DNA of 64,000 nt from Homarus americanus (taxonomy: Eukaryota > Arthropoda > Malacostraca > Decapoda > Nephropidae): contig NW_024726235.1 of assembly GCF_018991925.1 (NCBI RefSeq), forward strand, positions 2,378,872-2,442,871. The letters run 5' to 3'. This document shows positions 1 to 15,075 of the stretch, piece after piece (within the stretch, counting starts at the first letter, position 1; every line of letters starts with the position of its first letter). Position numbers and translations under genes: made by a program. The notes below the pieces were generated by a model that was given only the letters and a program-made list of their open reading frames with translations, was not told the origin of the DNA and searched no databases.

Positions 1-68
1 GAACCTTGTCTCCTCAACAGTTCTGTAGAATACAACAATCCTAATCTACCATGAGAACCAATTATACA

Positions 69-159
<91 letters not shown>

Positions 160-1605
160 GTTTCTATGTAGTGTATATTTTACATGCAGCAAACCACCAT
201 TTCAAAACTTGCTCAACAAACTGTAAATGAAATACGAGTACAGTACAGTACAGTACTTGACCTAAACAATATTGTTATTACAAAATATTAAAATTACATA
301 AGCAGTAATCAGTTGTGTACTGTAATATTTTTAGTGTTAGTAAATTGTGACAACTGTATGTCACAATTTACCTCGCTGTCAGTACTCCTGTGTATACAGT
401 CACAATGTGTGTGTGTGTGTACATCATCTGTCCCAAGTCGTAGTCTCTGTTAGCCTCTGTCTTCGCCTGGCGTGCTGTCATCATCCAGTAAAGAGAGAGA
501 AATCTCAGAGGCTATAAGTCAAGTCTCTGAACTTTTCACGGTCTTCAGCGGGCCTTGGTTCACTTGCAATATTCTCCCCTTCTTGTCAACAAAGTATTAT
601 TCAACGCTCCTCTTCGATCGGAGTGTTGTGACCCTTACGATTCGCCTTCGTCCATCTCGTTATCACTGTCGTCGTTATCTTAAATTTGTCGTTGTCGTTA
701 CCTATGTCGTCTTAGTTAACGTTGTCGTTGTTATCGTTGTTGTCATCATTAACGTGCTGTTTTTCTTATGGTCGTCCGGTTAATTTCCCCAATTTACCTC
801 GGTAACCATCAACTAACTAAGGTTCTGCCATGAGAATAATTTGTGTTTGTTTAGATGAAAATGACATACGTGTTCCCTTAACTTGATAACCAATTGTCCT
901 CGCTGCCTATGTGTACCAATAATTATACGTCTCTTGGGGACAAATACCCTCGGGTTTAATTATTATCAAGTTATTACTGTTCTCGCTGACATACAAGACT
1001 CCCAAGTGTGAGTGGTTGATAGCAATGAGACAAGCGTTTAAAGCGGCGTGAGATATGTTTGTTACACTGCCATTCTTATTTTTATATTTTGCTGGATGTT
1101 TATTTTGCTTTTCCGTTTGTTGTTATTTTATTGCCTGGAGCGTCTTATCTTATTTCTGGATTAGTGTTTAATTCCTGTGTTTGTATCAGGATGTTTTATT
1201 GTTTTCTCTGGTGGTGGCGGCGGCGGTGGAGGTGTTGGTGTTAGTGTTTTTGTTGTTGTTATCGTTGTTTGTTGTTGTTATTGTTGCTCCGGCCTTCGTG
1301 TTACCTGTGACATTCTCAGGTGACAAAAATGAGACCAATACCTGCATGTTAGTGGCGGTAATTATAGGTGTCAGTTGTATGTCATATTAAGTGAAGGACG
1401 CGGGCCACCATTACCACACCTAGACGAGACCCATGTCCTCAAACCACTCTCTTCCCTCCTCCCCTCCCCTCCACCTGCCCTGCCCAACCACACCATTCAC
1501 AGTAGGTAATGCACAGAAGAGTGATGACGGAGGTGTGGCGTGGGTCCTGCAGCGCCACCTCAGACACCGGCTGGGGAAAAGTTACGTTTGGTGTATAGAT
1601 CCCAG

Positions 1606-1658
<53 letters not shown>

Positions 1659-1710
1659 TAAGCTGACTCACTAAAACACACATCGATCTATGCAGGGTGA
1701 AATTTTTGGG

Positions 1711-1749
<39 letters not shown>

Positions 1750-2372
1750 GTCCCGAAAGACGACAATGATTCGTGTTTGTCGAGGGAGAGAAGGTAGGTC
1801 TGGTCTACCCTTGCGAAATGACTGACTAGAATATTGAAAATGTTTCCATGTTAATATTGTTGGTGATGATGGCAGCAATAATAGAAATAATATCTCCAGG
1901 TAATATCTTGTTAATGAAAATGCATTTGTTCTTCAAAGGTTTTCGTAATACATAAATTATATATAATGATGAGGTTTCCGGAATACAATTGACAATTATT
2001 AAACTGCAAGGGAAAGGAAATATGATAAATGAAGAATTAATGAATTTATAGATACTTATGATAGCTGGACTATATATGCTGTATATACACGAATATAGAG
2101 ATAAAAAGAAACGATAATATTGAAATAAACACATTTTATGATAAGATGGCTATATAATTGTATAAAATGGAGAAGTGGTGATGTGGTGTAGTGGTGCCTT
2201 AGGTCTCTCCCCCCCCCCCCCCCCCCCCCCTCCTCTCTCGATACAAGACCCCCATTCATTTATTTGACACCAGAGGACGGTAAACATCTCCCAGGAGAAG
2301 AATAAGACGTTGTAATATTAATCAGATTGATGATACCACAATGTAAGAGACCTTCAGAGAACTAATATGCAT

Positions 2373-2415
<43 letters not shown>

Positions 2416-2600
2416 CAAAACATTATTATAGGGTTAAGCTGTTGATGGTTCTGTCGGTCGTTCTGTTATTAGTATACAATATATATTCAACTGTGAGTAA
2501 TGATAGAGAGATAATGTTGGTCTCAGGTGTGTCTCGCTATGTCTCGCTTTGCAGGTAAGAGACCATGGGGAGAGAGATAATAAGGTCGAGTTTTGTAGTT
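1..2600. other. Intergenic, no supported gene
   Basis: Microsatellites, TAA repeats (1711-1748), a run of about 20 C (2209-2230), and Val/Leu-rich open frames made of GTT repeats (near 680-760 and 1230-1280). Nothing resembles an exon. Confidence 0.6.
69..156. repeat. (TA)n microsatellite
   Basis: About 44 uninterrupted TA units. Confidence 0.95.
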
Positions 2601-2609
2601 ATAAGAGAT

Positions 2610-2980
2610 CTTGGTTATGGTTACGTTAGGTTTGGTTAGGTTTGGTTAGGTTAGGTTTGGGATAGGTTAAGTTAGGCTATGTTAAGTTATGGTAGGTTAG
2701 AGGGTTAAGTTAAGGCTAGATTAAGTTATGTTAGGTTAGGTTAAAGGTAGATATAGGTTATGTAAGTGTAGATTAGATTAGCTTAAGAATGGCTTGGTCA
2801 GATTAGGTTAGGTAAGTTTTTTCTTGGGATGGATTAGATTAAGTTAGATTAGGATAGGTTAGGTTAGGTCATGTAAGATCATTAAGTTACGTGTACTTTA
2901 GGTTGAAGTAAGTTAAGCTTAAGTAAGGCCAGATTAGATTAAGTTAGGCTGTATTTCGTATAAGTTAAGTTAGTTTTGAC
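2610..2980 (+). repeat. Degenerate TTAGG telomere-like block
   Basis: GGTTAGGTTTGGTTAGGTT and diverged forms (TTAAGTTATGTTAGG) over about 370 bases. A fresher block lies at 3490-3575. Confidence 0.7.
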
Positions 2981-3105
2981 ATAGACAGAATTTGATGAAG
3001 TTCTTAATCCAATTTATACAGTATTGTATTGCACCTAGCTCTCTCCTGTACAGCCCGACCCACTCACACCTATTAGTCATTTTTACAGGTGGTGTGACCT
3101 TTGAT

Positions 3106-3144
<39 letters not shown>

Positions 3145-3220
3145 CGTTAGTTATGCTGGTTTAAATTGTTAGTTGTGTGTTTAAGGTGACATTTAGAGAT
3201 AGATAGATAGACAGATAGAC

Positions 3221-3253
<33 letters not shown>

Positions 3254-3489
3254 AATACATAGATAGATGAATAAAGGTAAAAATAAATGTTTCCAGTCGA
3301 GGTTTTAGTGTTACATAAAGAAAAGAAAGAAAAGAAACCGTAACCACAAAAGTGTTACACCATTTATGACACAATTCAGAAGTGCATATTTTCGTCAGGA
3401 CTTTTATCTGTAAGTTGAGATAAAACCCAAAAATAAATGATTGGTGGAATAATACTGTGCAAAAAAAACTGATATGGTGTAATAGGTCG

Positions 3490-3576
3490 GAGGTTAGGTT
3501 AGGTTAGGTGGGAGGAAAGGTTAGGTTAGGTTAGGTCGGAGGTTAGGTTAGGTTAGGTTAGGTTAGGTTAGGTTAG
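3490..3576 (+). repeat. TTAGG telomere-like block
   Basis: Near-perfect TTAGG runs separated by TCGGAGG and GGGAGGAAAGG interruptions. Confidence 0.8.
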
Positions 3577-4591
3577 AGTCTATAATGTATATGATTACTT
3601 CTCTTCAACGACAAGATTAGTAATTACTTTGTCCATTAACTATATAATATTATATAAGAGATACAAGTCTAAATAACAAGAGAAAAATATATATTTCATA
3701 GCTTTTAAAACGTGTGAAATAAACTAGCAACTATATCACTATTACGAGAAAACAGCAAAGTATTATTGTTTCCAAATCGAAGTGTAGCGAGGGATGAAGA
3801 GGTTTATTTCTCAGTATAAACAGATTACAAGAGCTGCCGTAATAGCAAATATTGTTGGGTGTCAGAGTTGGTTCCGGACTCGTTAAGATTCGTATCCAGA
3901 TTCATATGATTTTTGCCTCCCGGATTCACAAAGTTCCGTATCCTGATTCTCAAAGATTAGTAAACTGGTTGTCAAAATAGTTCGTATCCCATATTTAGTC
4001 ATTATAATGTATAAGTTATGGTATTAATATTAACTCGTACGTTATAATATGTAGACTGCAAAGGAGTTTAATCTACATACTTGTCACTACCATCAAGTCT
4101 TACGTGGAGCTTAAAATGTTTGAAGTAACGAGTTTAATGTTTTTTGTACCTTTTAGACTAGAAAAATAATATTCAAACAAAATATAAAGTGGTGTAGTCC
4201 AAAGCTTTCACTGTTATTTTTATTAGACAGACACACAGACAGAGACAGACAGACACACAGACAGAAAGGCAGACAGAGAAACTACCATTGTAGCCATTTT
4301 TTCAATAACGAAAGTAAATATACTAATTTTACCTCCAGCAAAGGTGATGATATACATGAAATACATATATTCATTAAATTTATATATATATATATGTTAC
4401 AGGATATTGTGGAGGCCGTAGGATGCAACACAAACAGACAGACAGACAAAGAACGAGAGAAATAGCTTATGATGTAACGTTGACTGAGGAGAATAATAAT
4501 AATAAATAAACAATAATAATAATAATAATAATAATAATTTACATCGGCTATTTGGACTCAGGTGGTCATGAAAAGGGGAGGGAGGCAATAT

Positions 4592-4593
<2 letters not shown>

Positions 4594-4649
<56 letters not shown>

Positions 4650-4662
4650 CTCTCTCTCTCCT

Positions 4663-4742
<80 letters not shown>
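4594..4742. repeat. Compound (AC)n-(TC)n-(AC)n microsatellite
   Basis: AC tract, short TC tract at 4647-4662, then a longer AC tract. Confidence 0.95.
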
Positions 4743-4744
<2 letters not shown>

Positions 4745-5428
4745 TCTGGAATAATTTCCAGATTCAACTCTCGGCTCATATTTCTTAAACGAATTAAAGC
4801 GAGGTACTAATATAAATACATATACATACAGGGTGTTTATCTCTTGCACATTTTCCCTAAACATTTCTAAGTGAGATATACATATGCATATCGCGTTTGA
4901 ACATTTCCTAAACATTCACATCGGGAGGGCAAAGACGTCATCAATCGTTCTCACCTGACGAAGACTGACGGAGGTTCACCCCATCAGTTTCCTCGGGCAG
5001 GTATCGAGTGTTTGGCTGGAGGTTCTGTGGCAGGTGATTTCTCTCTCCCTAGCCAACCATCATGCAGTCGGCGGTACTGTCTATCTCTTGTCTTAAATCT
5101 CTATTGAGTATACCAGTGAGAGAGAGACAGGGAGGGAATTGAATAGAGAGAAAAGGATGAAAGAGGGAAGAGAGGGAGAAAAACTAGCAATACTTCCTCG
5201 TCCTTGTCCGTTGCAGTGAGAAAATCCATCACGGACTAACATTATCCCCCTTGGCCATGTCCGTGCCAGTCTTAAATCCTCAGGTGCGTGTTGCTGGAAT
5301 TGACAAATAACCGTGGTGTTGTCCGTGGCAGTAGTAGATCTCAGGTACGTGTCGCCAAAGGACCACCTGGGATTACCTGTATGGGGAGGTGTTGTCCTTA
5401 ACTCTCACCTGGACAAAATAATGGTTTA

Positions 5429-5483
<55 letters not shown>

Positions 5484-5750
5484 ACTGAGAAAAACTTAGA
5501 GAATAACAATTAAAAACATAAAATATAATAATAATAAAAAATCGAAAAAAAAATCTAAATAAAATAATTGAAGAAAACACCTGAGAAAATAACAAGCAAT
5601 AAACGAGAGAAAGATACCTAGGACAAGACTAGGACAGAGAGTGAAGAGGGGGAGGAGGAGAATGAGAGAGAATGAGAGAAGGGGAGAATGGATGTGGTAA
5701 GGAAATGGGGAAGGAGAGTGAGTGAGTGTTGTTATTACCTAACACCGGAT

Positions 5751-5798
<48 letters not shown>

Positions 5799-6252
5799 TC
5801 TCTCTCTCACCAAAAAAAAAAGTTCATAACACTTTTTTTTTCTCTCAAGGAGTTTTTAACATAATCTTTCAGAACTCGGTGTGGTTGGTGATCCCCGGAA
5901 AAAAAGAATGCATCATTTTTTATTTTTTTTTTATTTAGTTACCACATCCTTTGACTTGTCTGTATCTAATTCTACTTATTTTTCTTCATTTATTTTAATC
6001 ACAGGGGAAACACATCATAAATTTGTATATAGTTTATGTCAAGGGAGAAAAAAAGAGTCAATGAAGTGTTGGTAGGTAGAGGGAAATTTAATATATTCTA
6101 CCCCATTCAAAGTTAGGTTAAAGGTTCTGATGCTCTCCCTGTCCCCTGGTGGTAGATGTCAATGCCAAGTTGGTATAGGAGTTTAGGAGTTCGATGGTTT
6201 GAACTAACACATAGACTCCTTCTCTTGTCCACCACACCTGTTGCTGGGGGAA

Positions 6253-6253
<1 letters not shown>

Positions 6254-6324
<71 letters not shown>
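6254..6324. repeat. (GT)n microsatellite
   Basis: About 35 GT units. Other GT tracts lie at 1608-1658, 3108-3140, 5431-5481, 8483-8510, 8871-8898 and 9753-9781. Confidence 0.95.
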
Positions 6325-6325
<1 letters not shown>

Positions 6326-8478
6326 CACTCCTAATACAGTACAGGTCAGGATTATATTTGGTTTAGTTGGGTTTGTTAGGTTAGGTTAGGTTAGTTTGGT
6401 TCATTTGATCTCCGGTAAAACAGATGTTACAGTAAGTCGTTCCTCAGTCAAAAGGTCCGTATCTATGACGAACTGTCCAGGAGAAACTTACAACAGCACT
6501 ATCCTGCAAATCCTCGTAATTTTTGTATATCGCCGAATATATGTTAAACAAAAATATCACCTATATTAATATGTCGTATACTGTATGTTGTTTATGTTTG
6601 TGTGTATGAACCGATACCAAACATACGGTCAGACATGTAAACAATTAATATGGCGTCGTGGCGTTGTGAGTGTTGAAGCCGGGGAAAAAATACATTAATT
6701 TCGTTATATAAAATGCAAAGTCTCGTAGTTTTATGAGATTGGCAAGAGGAAATTTTTTGGTTATCTTCTATTGAATTATCCTATTAAGTTCCTGGTTAAC
6801 GTGTGCCAGTATTTCCTATATTTTTCCCCAGGTGCGTAATATGATTATGATAATGTAGAGTTGATGTGAATTATGATGATTTTTACCGGTAAATTTTAGC
6901 TGTTTTTTTTTTTTTAAATCGTATTTTGACGAATGTTGAAAAGACGAAAAAAATGTTTGGGAGGAATTTTGTAATATGTTTTATCATTACTATTTGTTCT
7001 ACATAACTTTGGTGTTTGTTAATGTTCTGTTTAACATTTGTAGTTGTTTTTGTTCGACGTAACATCCCCAGTAGTTGAACGTAACGTTAGTAGGAACTCT
7101 GAGTAACATTCCAGATCGTTATTTATTATTCAACGTAACATATCGAGCTATTATTGTTCATATTCTATTCTATATTGTTCAACGTAAAATCTTTCTTTAA
7201 TCGATGTATTTTTGTTAAAGAGATGTTTTCATAATCCACTTTTCTCCATTTGCCGGTGAACTTAACATTAGTACCACTGCAGTTATTCTCACCAAAGCCT
7301 CTTATTACATTTTTACCTGCTGCCGTGTGTGTGTGTGTGTGTTTTTGTGTTTCATAATTGAACTTTGTATCGAGCCAAGCGTAAGAAAAGTTTTAACAAG
7401 CAATTACTGTTAAAGAAGCTTGTTGGGGTACGAATCGCTGGTTCAGATCTCAGTAACTTTTGTTCGAGCAGGTGTTTCAGAGGTCCGGTATTGCCTTTGA
7501 TGTTCCGCTGCTTTTGACTCCTCAGGGATTCGATTCTTATAAAATGATGTTCCGAGTCTCTTTTTGTTGAGGTATAGAGACCGGTTTAGTTCTCAAGCAA
7601 GGAATTAATTGACCTAAGTAATTAATCTACCTGGCTAACCTAACCTAACCTAACCTCTGGAAAAGGATTATATTGACTACATTATACTGGTAGGATATTG
7701 TTTCCACTGTTTCGTGTTTTTTGCCGTTTTTTATTTAACTGGAATTCATCATCCTGGGTGGAATATTAATTTGGTTTTATGTGTTTGAATCAATCCGCTT
7801 TGTCTCTGGTCTTACCCAAACCTAACCTAACCCTACCAACACGACTTGACCTTCTCGACCAGATCCACACGACCCGACCTACACGACCCGACCTACACAA
7901 CCCAAGCCATACGAGAACCTGTGGAAAAAAAAACTAAATTAATCATATTTCAATTAATATCATCTCTCTGCCAACACAAACTCATTAATGATTACTTTCC
8001 TCCCTACCTCCCCCTCCCCCCCATCATCTCCCCTACTCATATCCTCCACCACCTATCCTCCCTACTCCTATCCCCCATTCCCCCTCTCCTCATTCTAACT
8101 AACCACCACAATCCCCCAACGCCCATCTTCTTACACCTACTAACCCCCATCCCCCCCCAATTCCCCTACCCTCCCTTCCTTCCCATCCTCCCAGCACCCA
8201 TCCCCCCCATTAAGTCTGTCACCTCGTTTGGGGCACAGTATAGGTCTCAAGACGTTGGTTTGGGATTCCTTGGGGGTACTTCTTTATTAATTAGCTGTGG
8301 CATCTTCCTCTACCCCTGTCACTCTTAATCTGTTCTTTGTACCTCTTTCTTAATTGTTTCTTTTTGTAATTTACTCGTAATATTATTTTTCCTCTTCGTT
8401 CGTTTTTTTTTCGTTAGCTGTAAATCTCTTTTTTTCATTTGTTGCTCATTCTTTTTCTTTTTTTCACTCAATTACCTT

Positions 8479-8513
<35 letters not shown>

Positions 8514-8866
8514 CCACAATATCACACCAGAATATCAAATCATCTGCTTCTGACAGTTTCACGTGGGCATTAATAATTCAGTGCTTTACAGTCTCTTCAC
8601 CTTTGACACATGAAGGAGGTTTTTTCTCTCGATGAAAAAGTGATAGAGAAGTTATTGAGAGTTCCACTTAGTCAGGATTTGTAAGTCCTAGGAGAGATAG
8701 ATGATTAATGTTATCTTGTTATCTTTTATCTCTGTGTGGGTTAAGGCCGTTTCGCCCTTATATGTGAGAAGCTACAGGTGTGATAATCAGGAGAGGAAAG
8801 TTATATCTAGGTAAAAGATTCTTCTATTACGTGGAAGTGGCAGGTAACGCTGAGGTAGGAGGCAAT

Positions 8867-8899
<33 letters not shown>

Positions 8900-9749
8900 G
8901 GTTTGTGTGAAATGTTCGGCAGTACGAAGACATAAGAAGGGATTGAAGATGTTATATTCTCATCAGTAAACTCGTATATCTACCTCGACATCACCAACAC
9001 CTTCCATCACACAGGCTCAGTCACTTTACTCTTCCTTTATAATCCTCCTATAACAACTGACCTCATATCGTTTTCCTGGACTGGCGGCGAACAAACCAAT
9101 CAGCTGTGAGTAACTCAGGAAAATTATGTTGGGTATTGTGGGTCTTGTTTTGTTGTTTACTAATACCAGAAATTTTGTGTAAATGATGGTTTTATATTAT
9201 ACTGTCTATTGAATCCTTGGAGATATAGTTAGTTGTGTTTTATTATGATGGACACGCTGGCTCTTAACTTGGCTCCTCCCCACCATCACCAGAGAGCCAG
9301 TCGGAAAACTTACACTCTAATAAAATTGCCTTTAACTGATTTTCAATGATGATATAAAAATCGAGTTAGCAATTCAGTTTATATGAATAAATTTATTTAT
9401 TTTATTTTATTTCGAAAATTGTGAGCGGGTGACGGATAATTTATTCGCATAAATCCGCCTAACTGGTGATCGGGCTTATGATGATTAAGGTAAATTGAAA
9501 GAGGGTAAAATAAAAAAATATATATGCACACACAGGTATATACATACACAAATAGACAATTGTGTAGAGAAAACAAAAGCCTTGATACTTCCAATGTATT
9601 TGTTTATTTTTGCTTACATTTTGTTTTGTTGGTAAATTAAATGGAGAGTGAAAATGAATCTGTGTAGCCTCTTGTTCATTTGTCAGTGTGTTTGTTTGTT
9701 TGTTTGTTTGTAAATGAATATACGGTATTTGTGTGCGGATGTAGGGAAC

Positions 9750-9783
<34 letters not shown>

Positions 9784-9860
9784 TGCCAAATGAATGACAC
9801 CCTGATGTATTATATTGGCAACAGTTGCTAAATTGATAACACAGGGGCACAAGGTATACA

Positions 9861-9907
<47 letters not shown>

Positions 9908-10572
9908 GATGAGCTCGTATGATTAGTGATACAGTTGTAATTGCGTCTCACACTAATCTACTTCCCAAATATCATTCTCTGTAGTACTTTCGTCCTAGTG
10001 ACCTTCAGAGGCTTGGTCAGGTAATTACTAACATCATCCTCCCGTCTTAACAACGTCATTAACCAGATGAACCACCTACTTAGTTCGCTGATTCAGAATT
10101 TTACTTGCTTGTTACCTGGTTTTTGTGATTAATTGTTTTTGTTTTTGTTTAGCGTGTTAAATTTTTTACCTGTGGGAAGTGTAGCGATGAGTGAGTTGTT
10201 GCTTATGACATTTTACTGTACTAAAATATTTTGTATAATAGTGAACACGAAGCAGCTAAATTGTTTTGGCTTTGCAGTTGCTACGAAGGAAAATGTACTA
10301 ATTTCCTCTAATACCTGATAAAAACTTTTCCCCCTTCCATCCCATTATTTCTTTCTTAGTGAAGGAAGAGCAGAAACAAAAAACAAAGCATTTTCTATTT
10401 CCGTCATCAAAATACATTACCAGAAATAAGGACATAGATAAGATTGTCATAATTTTCTTTGTTATATCTGGGTAATGCGTTTTTGTTTTCTCGTTAGCGT
10501 GTTTGTCATTCTCAGAAAACCATTATGAAAGAAACGAGGAAATGTCTGGGTTAAACTGTCAGAGGAAGATGG

Positions 10573-11030
10573 ATTTGTTTGTGTTGTGGCAGAGTTGGAG
10601 TGTTTGTGTTGTGGCAGAGTTGGAGTGTTTGTGTTGTGGCAGAGCTGGAGTGTTTTGTTTGTGTTGTGGCAGAGTTGGAGTGTTTGTGTTGTGGCAGAGT
10701 TGGAGTGTTGTGTTGTGGCAGAGTTGGAGTGTTTGTGTTGTGGAGGTTGGAGTGTTTGTGTTGTGGCAGGTTGGAGGTGTTTGTGTTGTGGCAGAGTTGG
10801 AGTGTTTGTGTTGTGTGAGATCAGGTGTTTGTGTTGTGGCAGAGTTGGAGTGTTTGTGTTGTGGCAGAGCTGGAGTGTTTGTGTTGTGGCAGAGTCAGGT
10901 GTTTGTGTTGTAGCAGAGTTGGAGTGTTTGTGTTGTGGCAGAGCTGGAGTGTTTGTGTTGTGGCAGAGCTGGAGTGTTTTGTTTGTGTTGTGGCAGAGTT
11001 AGAGTGTTTTGCTTTTGTGTTGTGGCAGAG
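10573..11030 (+). repeat. 25-bp minisatellite TGTGGCAGAGTTGGAGTGTT
   Basis: About 18 copies of a 25-27 bp unit (GTTTGTGTTGTGGCAGAGTT). All three plus-strand frames are long because of the periodicity; they are not genes. Confidence 0.85.
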
Positions 11031-11214
11031 ATGGGTTGACGGATGCTAATGAGATGCTGGGAGAGTAACGCACCCTATCTGAAGGTGAACTAGGGACTCT
11101 TAGGACAGTTGAGTATTGTGTCCCACTCGGCCTCCGCACCTCTCAGGATACGTAACGTGGATTGACTCTTTTAATGTTTGATGCTCGAGTGGGAGGCGTT
11201 CGTCGCTAGTGTGT

Positions 11215-11273
<59 letters not shown>

Positions 11274-11409
11274 CAGGTTAAGCCAGGTTAAGTCAGTGAA
11301 CGAGAGTATCACGTAATAACTTAACCTTCACACCTGTAGAAGGTAATCAGAGCGCTGTCAAGACTTGTAAACTATTTCCTGAGAAGTCGTTACAGAGACA
11401 GTGTTTAGT

Positions 11410-11562
11410 GCTATTGACAGGCTCATAAGGTACATGTCAACTTATCATAAGGTACTTTTCAACCTGTCTAAGGTACCTGTCAACCCGTAGTAAGGTACCT
11501 TTCAATCCATCGTAAGGTACCTGTCAATCTGTCTAAGGTATCTGTCAGCCTGTCATAAAGTA
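11410..11562 (+). repeat. Degenerate TAAGGTACCTGTCAACCTGT repeat
   Basis: About seven copies of a 20-24 bp unit containing GGTACC or a near variant. Confidence 0.75.
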
Positions 11563-13166
11563 ACTATAATGACTTTCTCTCAGACCAATGCTATCCAAGC
11601 CAGAGAGACGAAACACAGACATTATATCAGTGAGTACAATAACCCGGACACGCGCTATTAATAAGTTCTCTATACTAGCCACATGAGTCGTGCCACGGTG
11701 CCACATGAACTAGGTAGACACGGTATGGGGGTAACATCACACCTGAAGGCCAGTGTACAGGGCAATAATTCACAAGGTGTAAATCATCAAGTTATGGGAG
11801 CTTTTAAGATATTGAATCGTCAAGAGCCGTACTGTATAGTCACCAGCAGGAGGGCAACTGAATGATATATTAAGACGAAACATGTTAACTTAAGGCCACG
11901 GAGAATAATTCAGTAGTAGGGCGATGCTATTCCCCTAAGCTTTACGTCAGATACCATCGTCCTTTTTCGAAATGTCTCGTCACTGAACTATAACAAAAAG
12001 GAATTTCCCTTAATGGAGTTTTTTTGCGAATGAGAAGAAGAAGAAGAAGAAAAAAAAAAAGAAGAACCGTAGTTTTTAATTTAGTTTCCTTAATCCAACA
12101 TATTCTTTAACAGATCATTTAGAGACAAGTAGAAAAAATAAATTAACCCCCAAGAATATTTTTGAATCCCTTGTTTACATTATTTATATGTTAAAGGATG
12201 GGGTGAACATAGAGAAAACAAGAAAAGTTCCCAGGGGAGACTCTTCCAAACGTTAAATTATTTCCAGAGGCCCAAAGAGAATGTTATCAGTTTGCTGTAC
12301 ATAAACGCTATAGAAAGAGAGGATTGGAGAACTAGAAATAAAGAGGGGATGAAAGAGAGGAAATAAAAGGTTGGAGAAATAACAATAATAATGATGATAA
12401 AGAGAAGAAAAGGTAAGAGGGAGTTAATAATTTGTGGTGTGATGAAAGAAAGAAATTCTAAGGAAATTTGAATGTGAGTTGAGGTAAGGAGGGAGAGAGG
12501 GAAGGAACGAGGAGGAAGAGGTGAGGGAGGGAGGAGGAAGAAGGGGGAGGGTGAGTGAGTGAGGGAGGAAGAGGGGTAAGTGAGGGGAGGTAGAGAGGAA
12601 CAGGCAGGAGACAGAGATATATTAATTACTATAAAAGTAAATTCATTTAAAGTTTATATAATATTCATCTATATAACATTTTTTATTTACAATCTAATTT
12701 GACATTTCGTTGTAAAATCAAAATATAATGAAATTTTCTGTACAACACAACAACTTTCATACTCACAGGCGAGGGCAGCCACATACACAGGCTAGACGTT
12801 TTCTCTACTTATATCTTAACGCACTTGAACTGGACTTGCCGCTTTGTGAGCCACTTGGTGTAATGTTTCTCTGGGTATTGTGTTAATTGTGTGTTGTAAG
12901 TTAACAGTGTCAGCGTACGAGGATGTTTTGAGTAAATTGTCACCTTAAATTCCTATTAATAAACAATGAAGGTGAGCCAATACTTTTATTTTTTCTGCAT
13001 CAGTAACCGCAGGGCTTTGTGTAATGAGTTATTTTACGAAATTGTTGGATATTTTGTCATTATCCTAATTAACATAACCGTAACTAACCTGAGTGAAACA
13101 TCCATTATGCGTAATGAAAAAATAAGTAATTTCGTTAAATGGCTGATTATACAACTGGACTGTATC

Positions 13167-13168
<2 letters not shown>

Positions 13169-13256
<88 letters not shown>
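13169..13256. repeat. (TA)n microsatellite
   Basis: About 43 TA units; a second, shorter tract is at 59784-59824. Confidence 0.95.
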
Positions 13257-13258
<2 letters not shown>

Positions 13259-14134
13259 TTCCTCTTGTGTGCCGTACACAAATTTTCTCCTCGTTCATAT
13301 TACTTAACCTGAAATATTGTTCTGATATCCAGGCAAAATTCTCACAACCACTGACCCTACATTCCCTTTCATTCCGAACCCCGTGACCCACATCCCCGCG
13401 TTGTACGAACCATCTCCCACATTCCACAAATTATTATCACATCACCAGACTTATAATCTGTAGGACACGATCTCCACGCCCCACGCCTCCTCCTCCTCCT
13501 CCTTTACCCACGCCTTCATAAAAAACATTTCCCGAATTCTATTATGTGGAAGAACTGCTCGAATATTAGTCATATTATAATTTACGAATACAACTCACTG
13601 TAAAATCCTCCTCCTACCAAGTCATATTAAACTGCTTATTACTGCCGCAGTCCTGGAGACCTTCCGAGGGAGAACCTAAGTCATGGGGTTAGGGGGATTA
13701 CGTGGGGGAGGGAGGGAGGAGGGAGGATGGGGGGGGGGTGAAGGTATTATTGATTCCATGCGAACTTGAAGATGCTGTGTGCTTGAACTCTCGACCCCCG
13801 TGTCTCAGTGGATTGTCGTCAAACCTCCTGTCAAATCCAGGCCAAAACAGACTCATAAAATTTGTATATACGGCATCCAAAAAAACACCTGTAACTCACC
13901 TGTAATAGCACCTGTAATACACCTCATTCACTCTATAAAGACTCTAATTTGAATTTCTTGTGAGTTCATCTATACATAACGAGGTCAGTAAAACTCCAGG
14001 ATTGAGGTCGTTAATACTTGAATCTCAATAAGTTTTAAGATTTCTATAAACCTGGAATATGGCTGCAAGTGGAGGTTACTGGTGGAGCAGGTCGTTGAGG
14101 AGGAGGGTGATGTGTGTGTTGAAGTGGTGGAAAT

Positions 14135-14290
14135 GATGATGTCAGCGGTGGTGATGTCAGCGGTGGTGATGTCAGCGGTGGTGATGTCAGAGGTGGTGAT
14201 GTCAGGGTGTGATGTCAGAGGTGGTGATGTCAACGGTGGTGATGTCAGAGGTGGTGATGTCAGAGGTGGTGATGTCAGAGGTGATGTCAA
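14135..14290 (+). repeat. 15-bp minisatellite GTGGTGATGTCAGAG
   Basis: About ten copies of a 15-bp unit; minus-strand reading TSPPL repeats are shadows. Confidence 0.85.
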
Positions 14291-15039
14291 GATGATGCAA
14301 GAGGCTATTATAATTAGTGTACAGTGAGGTCGTGAGGTGTATTATGATGTTGGTAAGTAATTATGGCTTCTGTACGGTATATTATGATACAATATGGAGC
14401 TGGATATGGCGTATATTGACTACAAAACCCCTAACCTAACCTAACCTAACCTAAGACCGTATAATATGTACACGCAAAAGTCATAGCTTACTCGGCCCTC
14501 TAACACAATTAAACTGAGAGACAGAATCAAGCCGGAACTCACTTCTTATACAACTAGACAATGGTTAACTGGGACGACTTTCTGTGTCTTTCGCGGAGTA
14601 TTTAAGTCAGGTCAATTAACAGTAAGTGTGTCGTTTAATGATGTAATGCAAAACACGCAGGATAGCTAAGGAAATTCATAGTAAAGAGGGAGAGAGAGAG
14701 AGAGAGAAGGGTGAGAAAGAGGGAGATAAGAGAAAAATTAAAAAGGTGAAAAATAGAAAGCAGTCAGGGAAATAAGAGAGAGAGAGGTGGGGTTTAATGA
14801 AGAAATTTAGAGGAGAGAATGAAGAATACACAAGTGAGAAGGAAACACAAATGAGAGAGAAAATTATCTTTATCTCATGGCCAAATAAATATCTTAGGAG
14901 ATGGACGCGACGCCAAGAATACCCGAAAGAAAAGAAAGAAAAAGTGTAAAATCCAGATAATCAGCGAAAATGGAACAAAAGGAGATGAGGAGGAGAGGAA
15001 CAAGGAAGAAAAACAAAGACAGTGATAAATTGACTGCAG

Positions 15040-15075
<36 letters not shown>

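Larger units (their letters stand above)
3600..10570. other. Intergenic, no supported gene
   Basis: AT-rich sequence with GT, AC, TC and GATA (9861-9912) microsatellites. The open frame at 7846-8328 is C-rich low complexity. No transposon protein motif was seen. Confidence 0.6.

Noticed and set aside
7846..8328. 160-codon frame beginning MTFSTRSTRPDLHDP
   Set aside because: C-rich low-complexity sequence with few stops by composition; no motif or splice context.
10503..11049. Overlapping open frames of 136 and 138 codons
   Set aside because: Products are pure repeats of VLWQSWSVC type in all three frames of a 25-bp minisatellite; no splice or start context.
13780..13830. tRNA-like B box on the minus strand (GTCGAGAGTTCAAGCA)
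   Set aside because: No matching A box at the right distance and no foldable cloverleaf.
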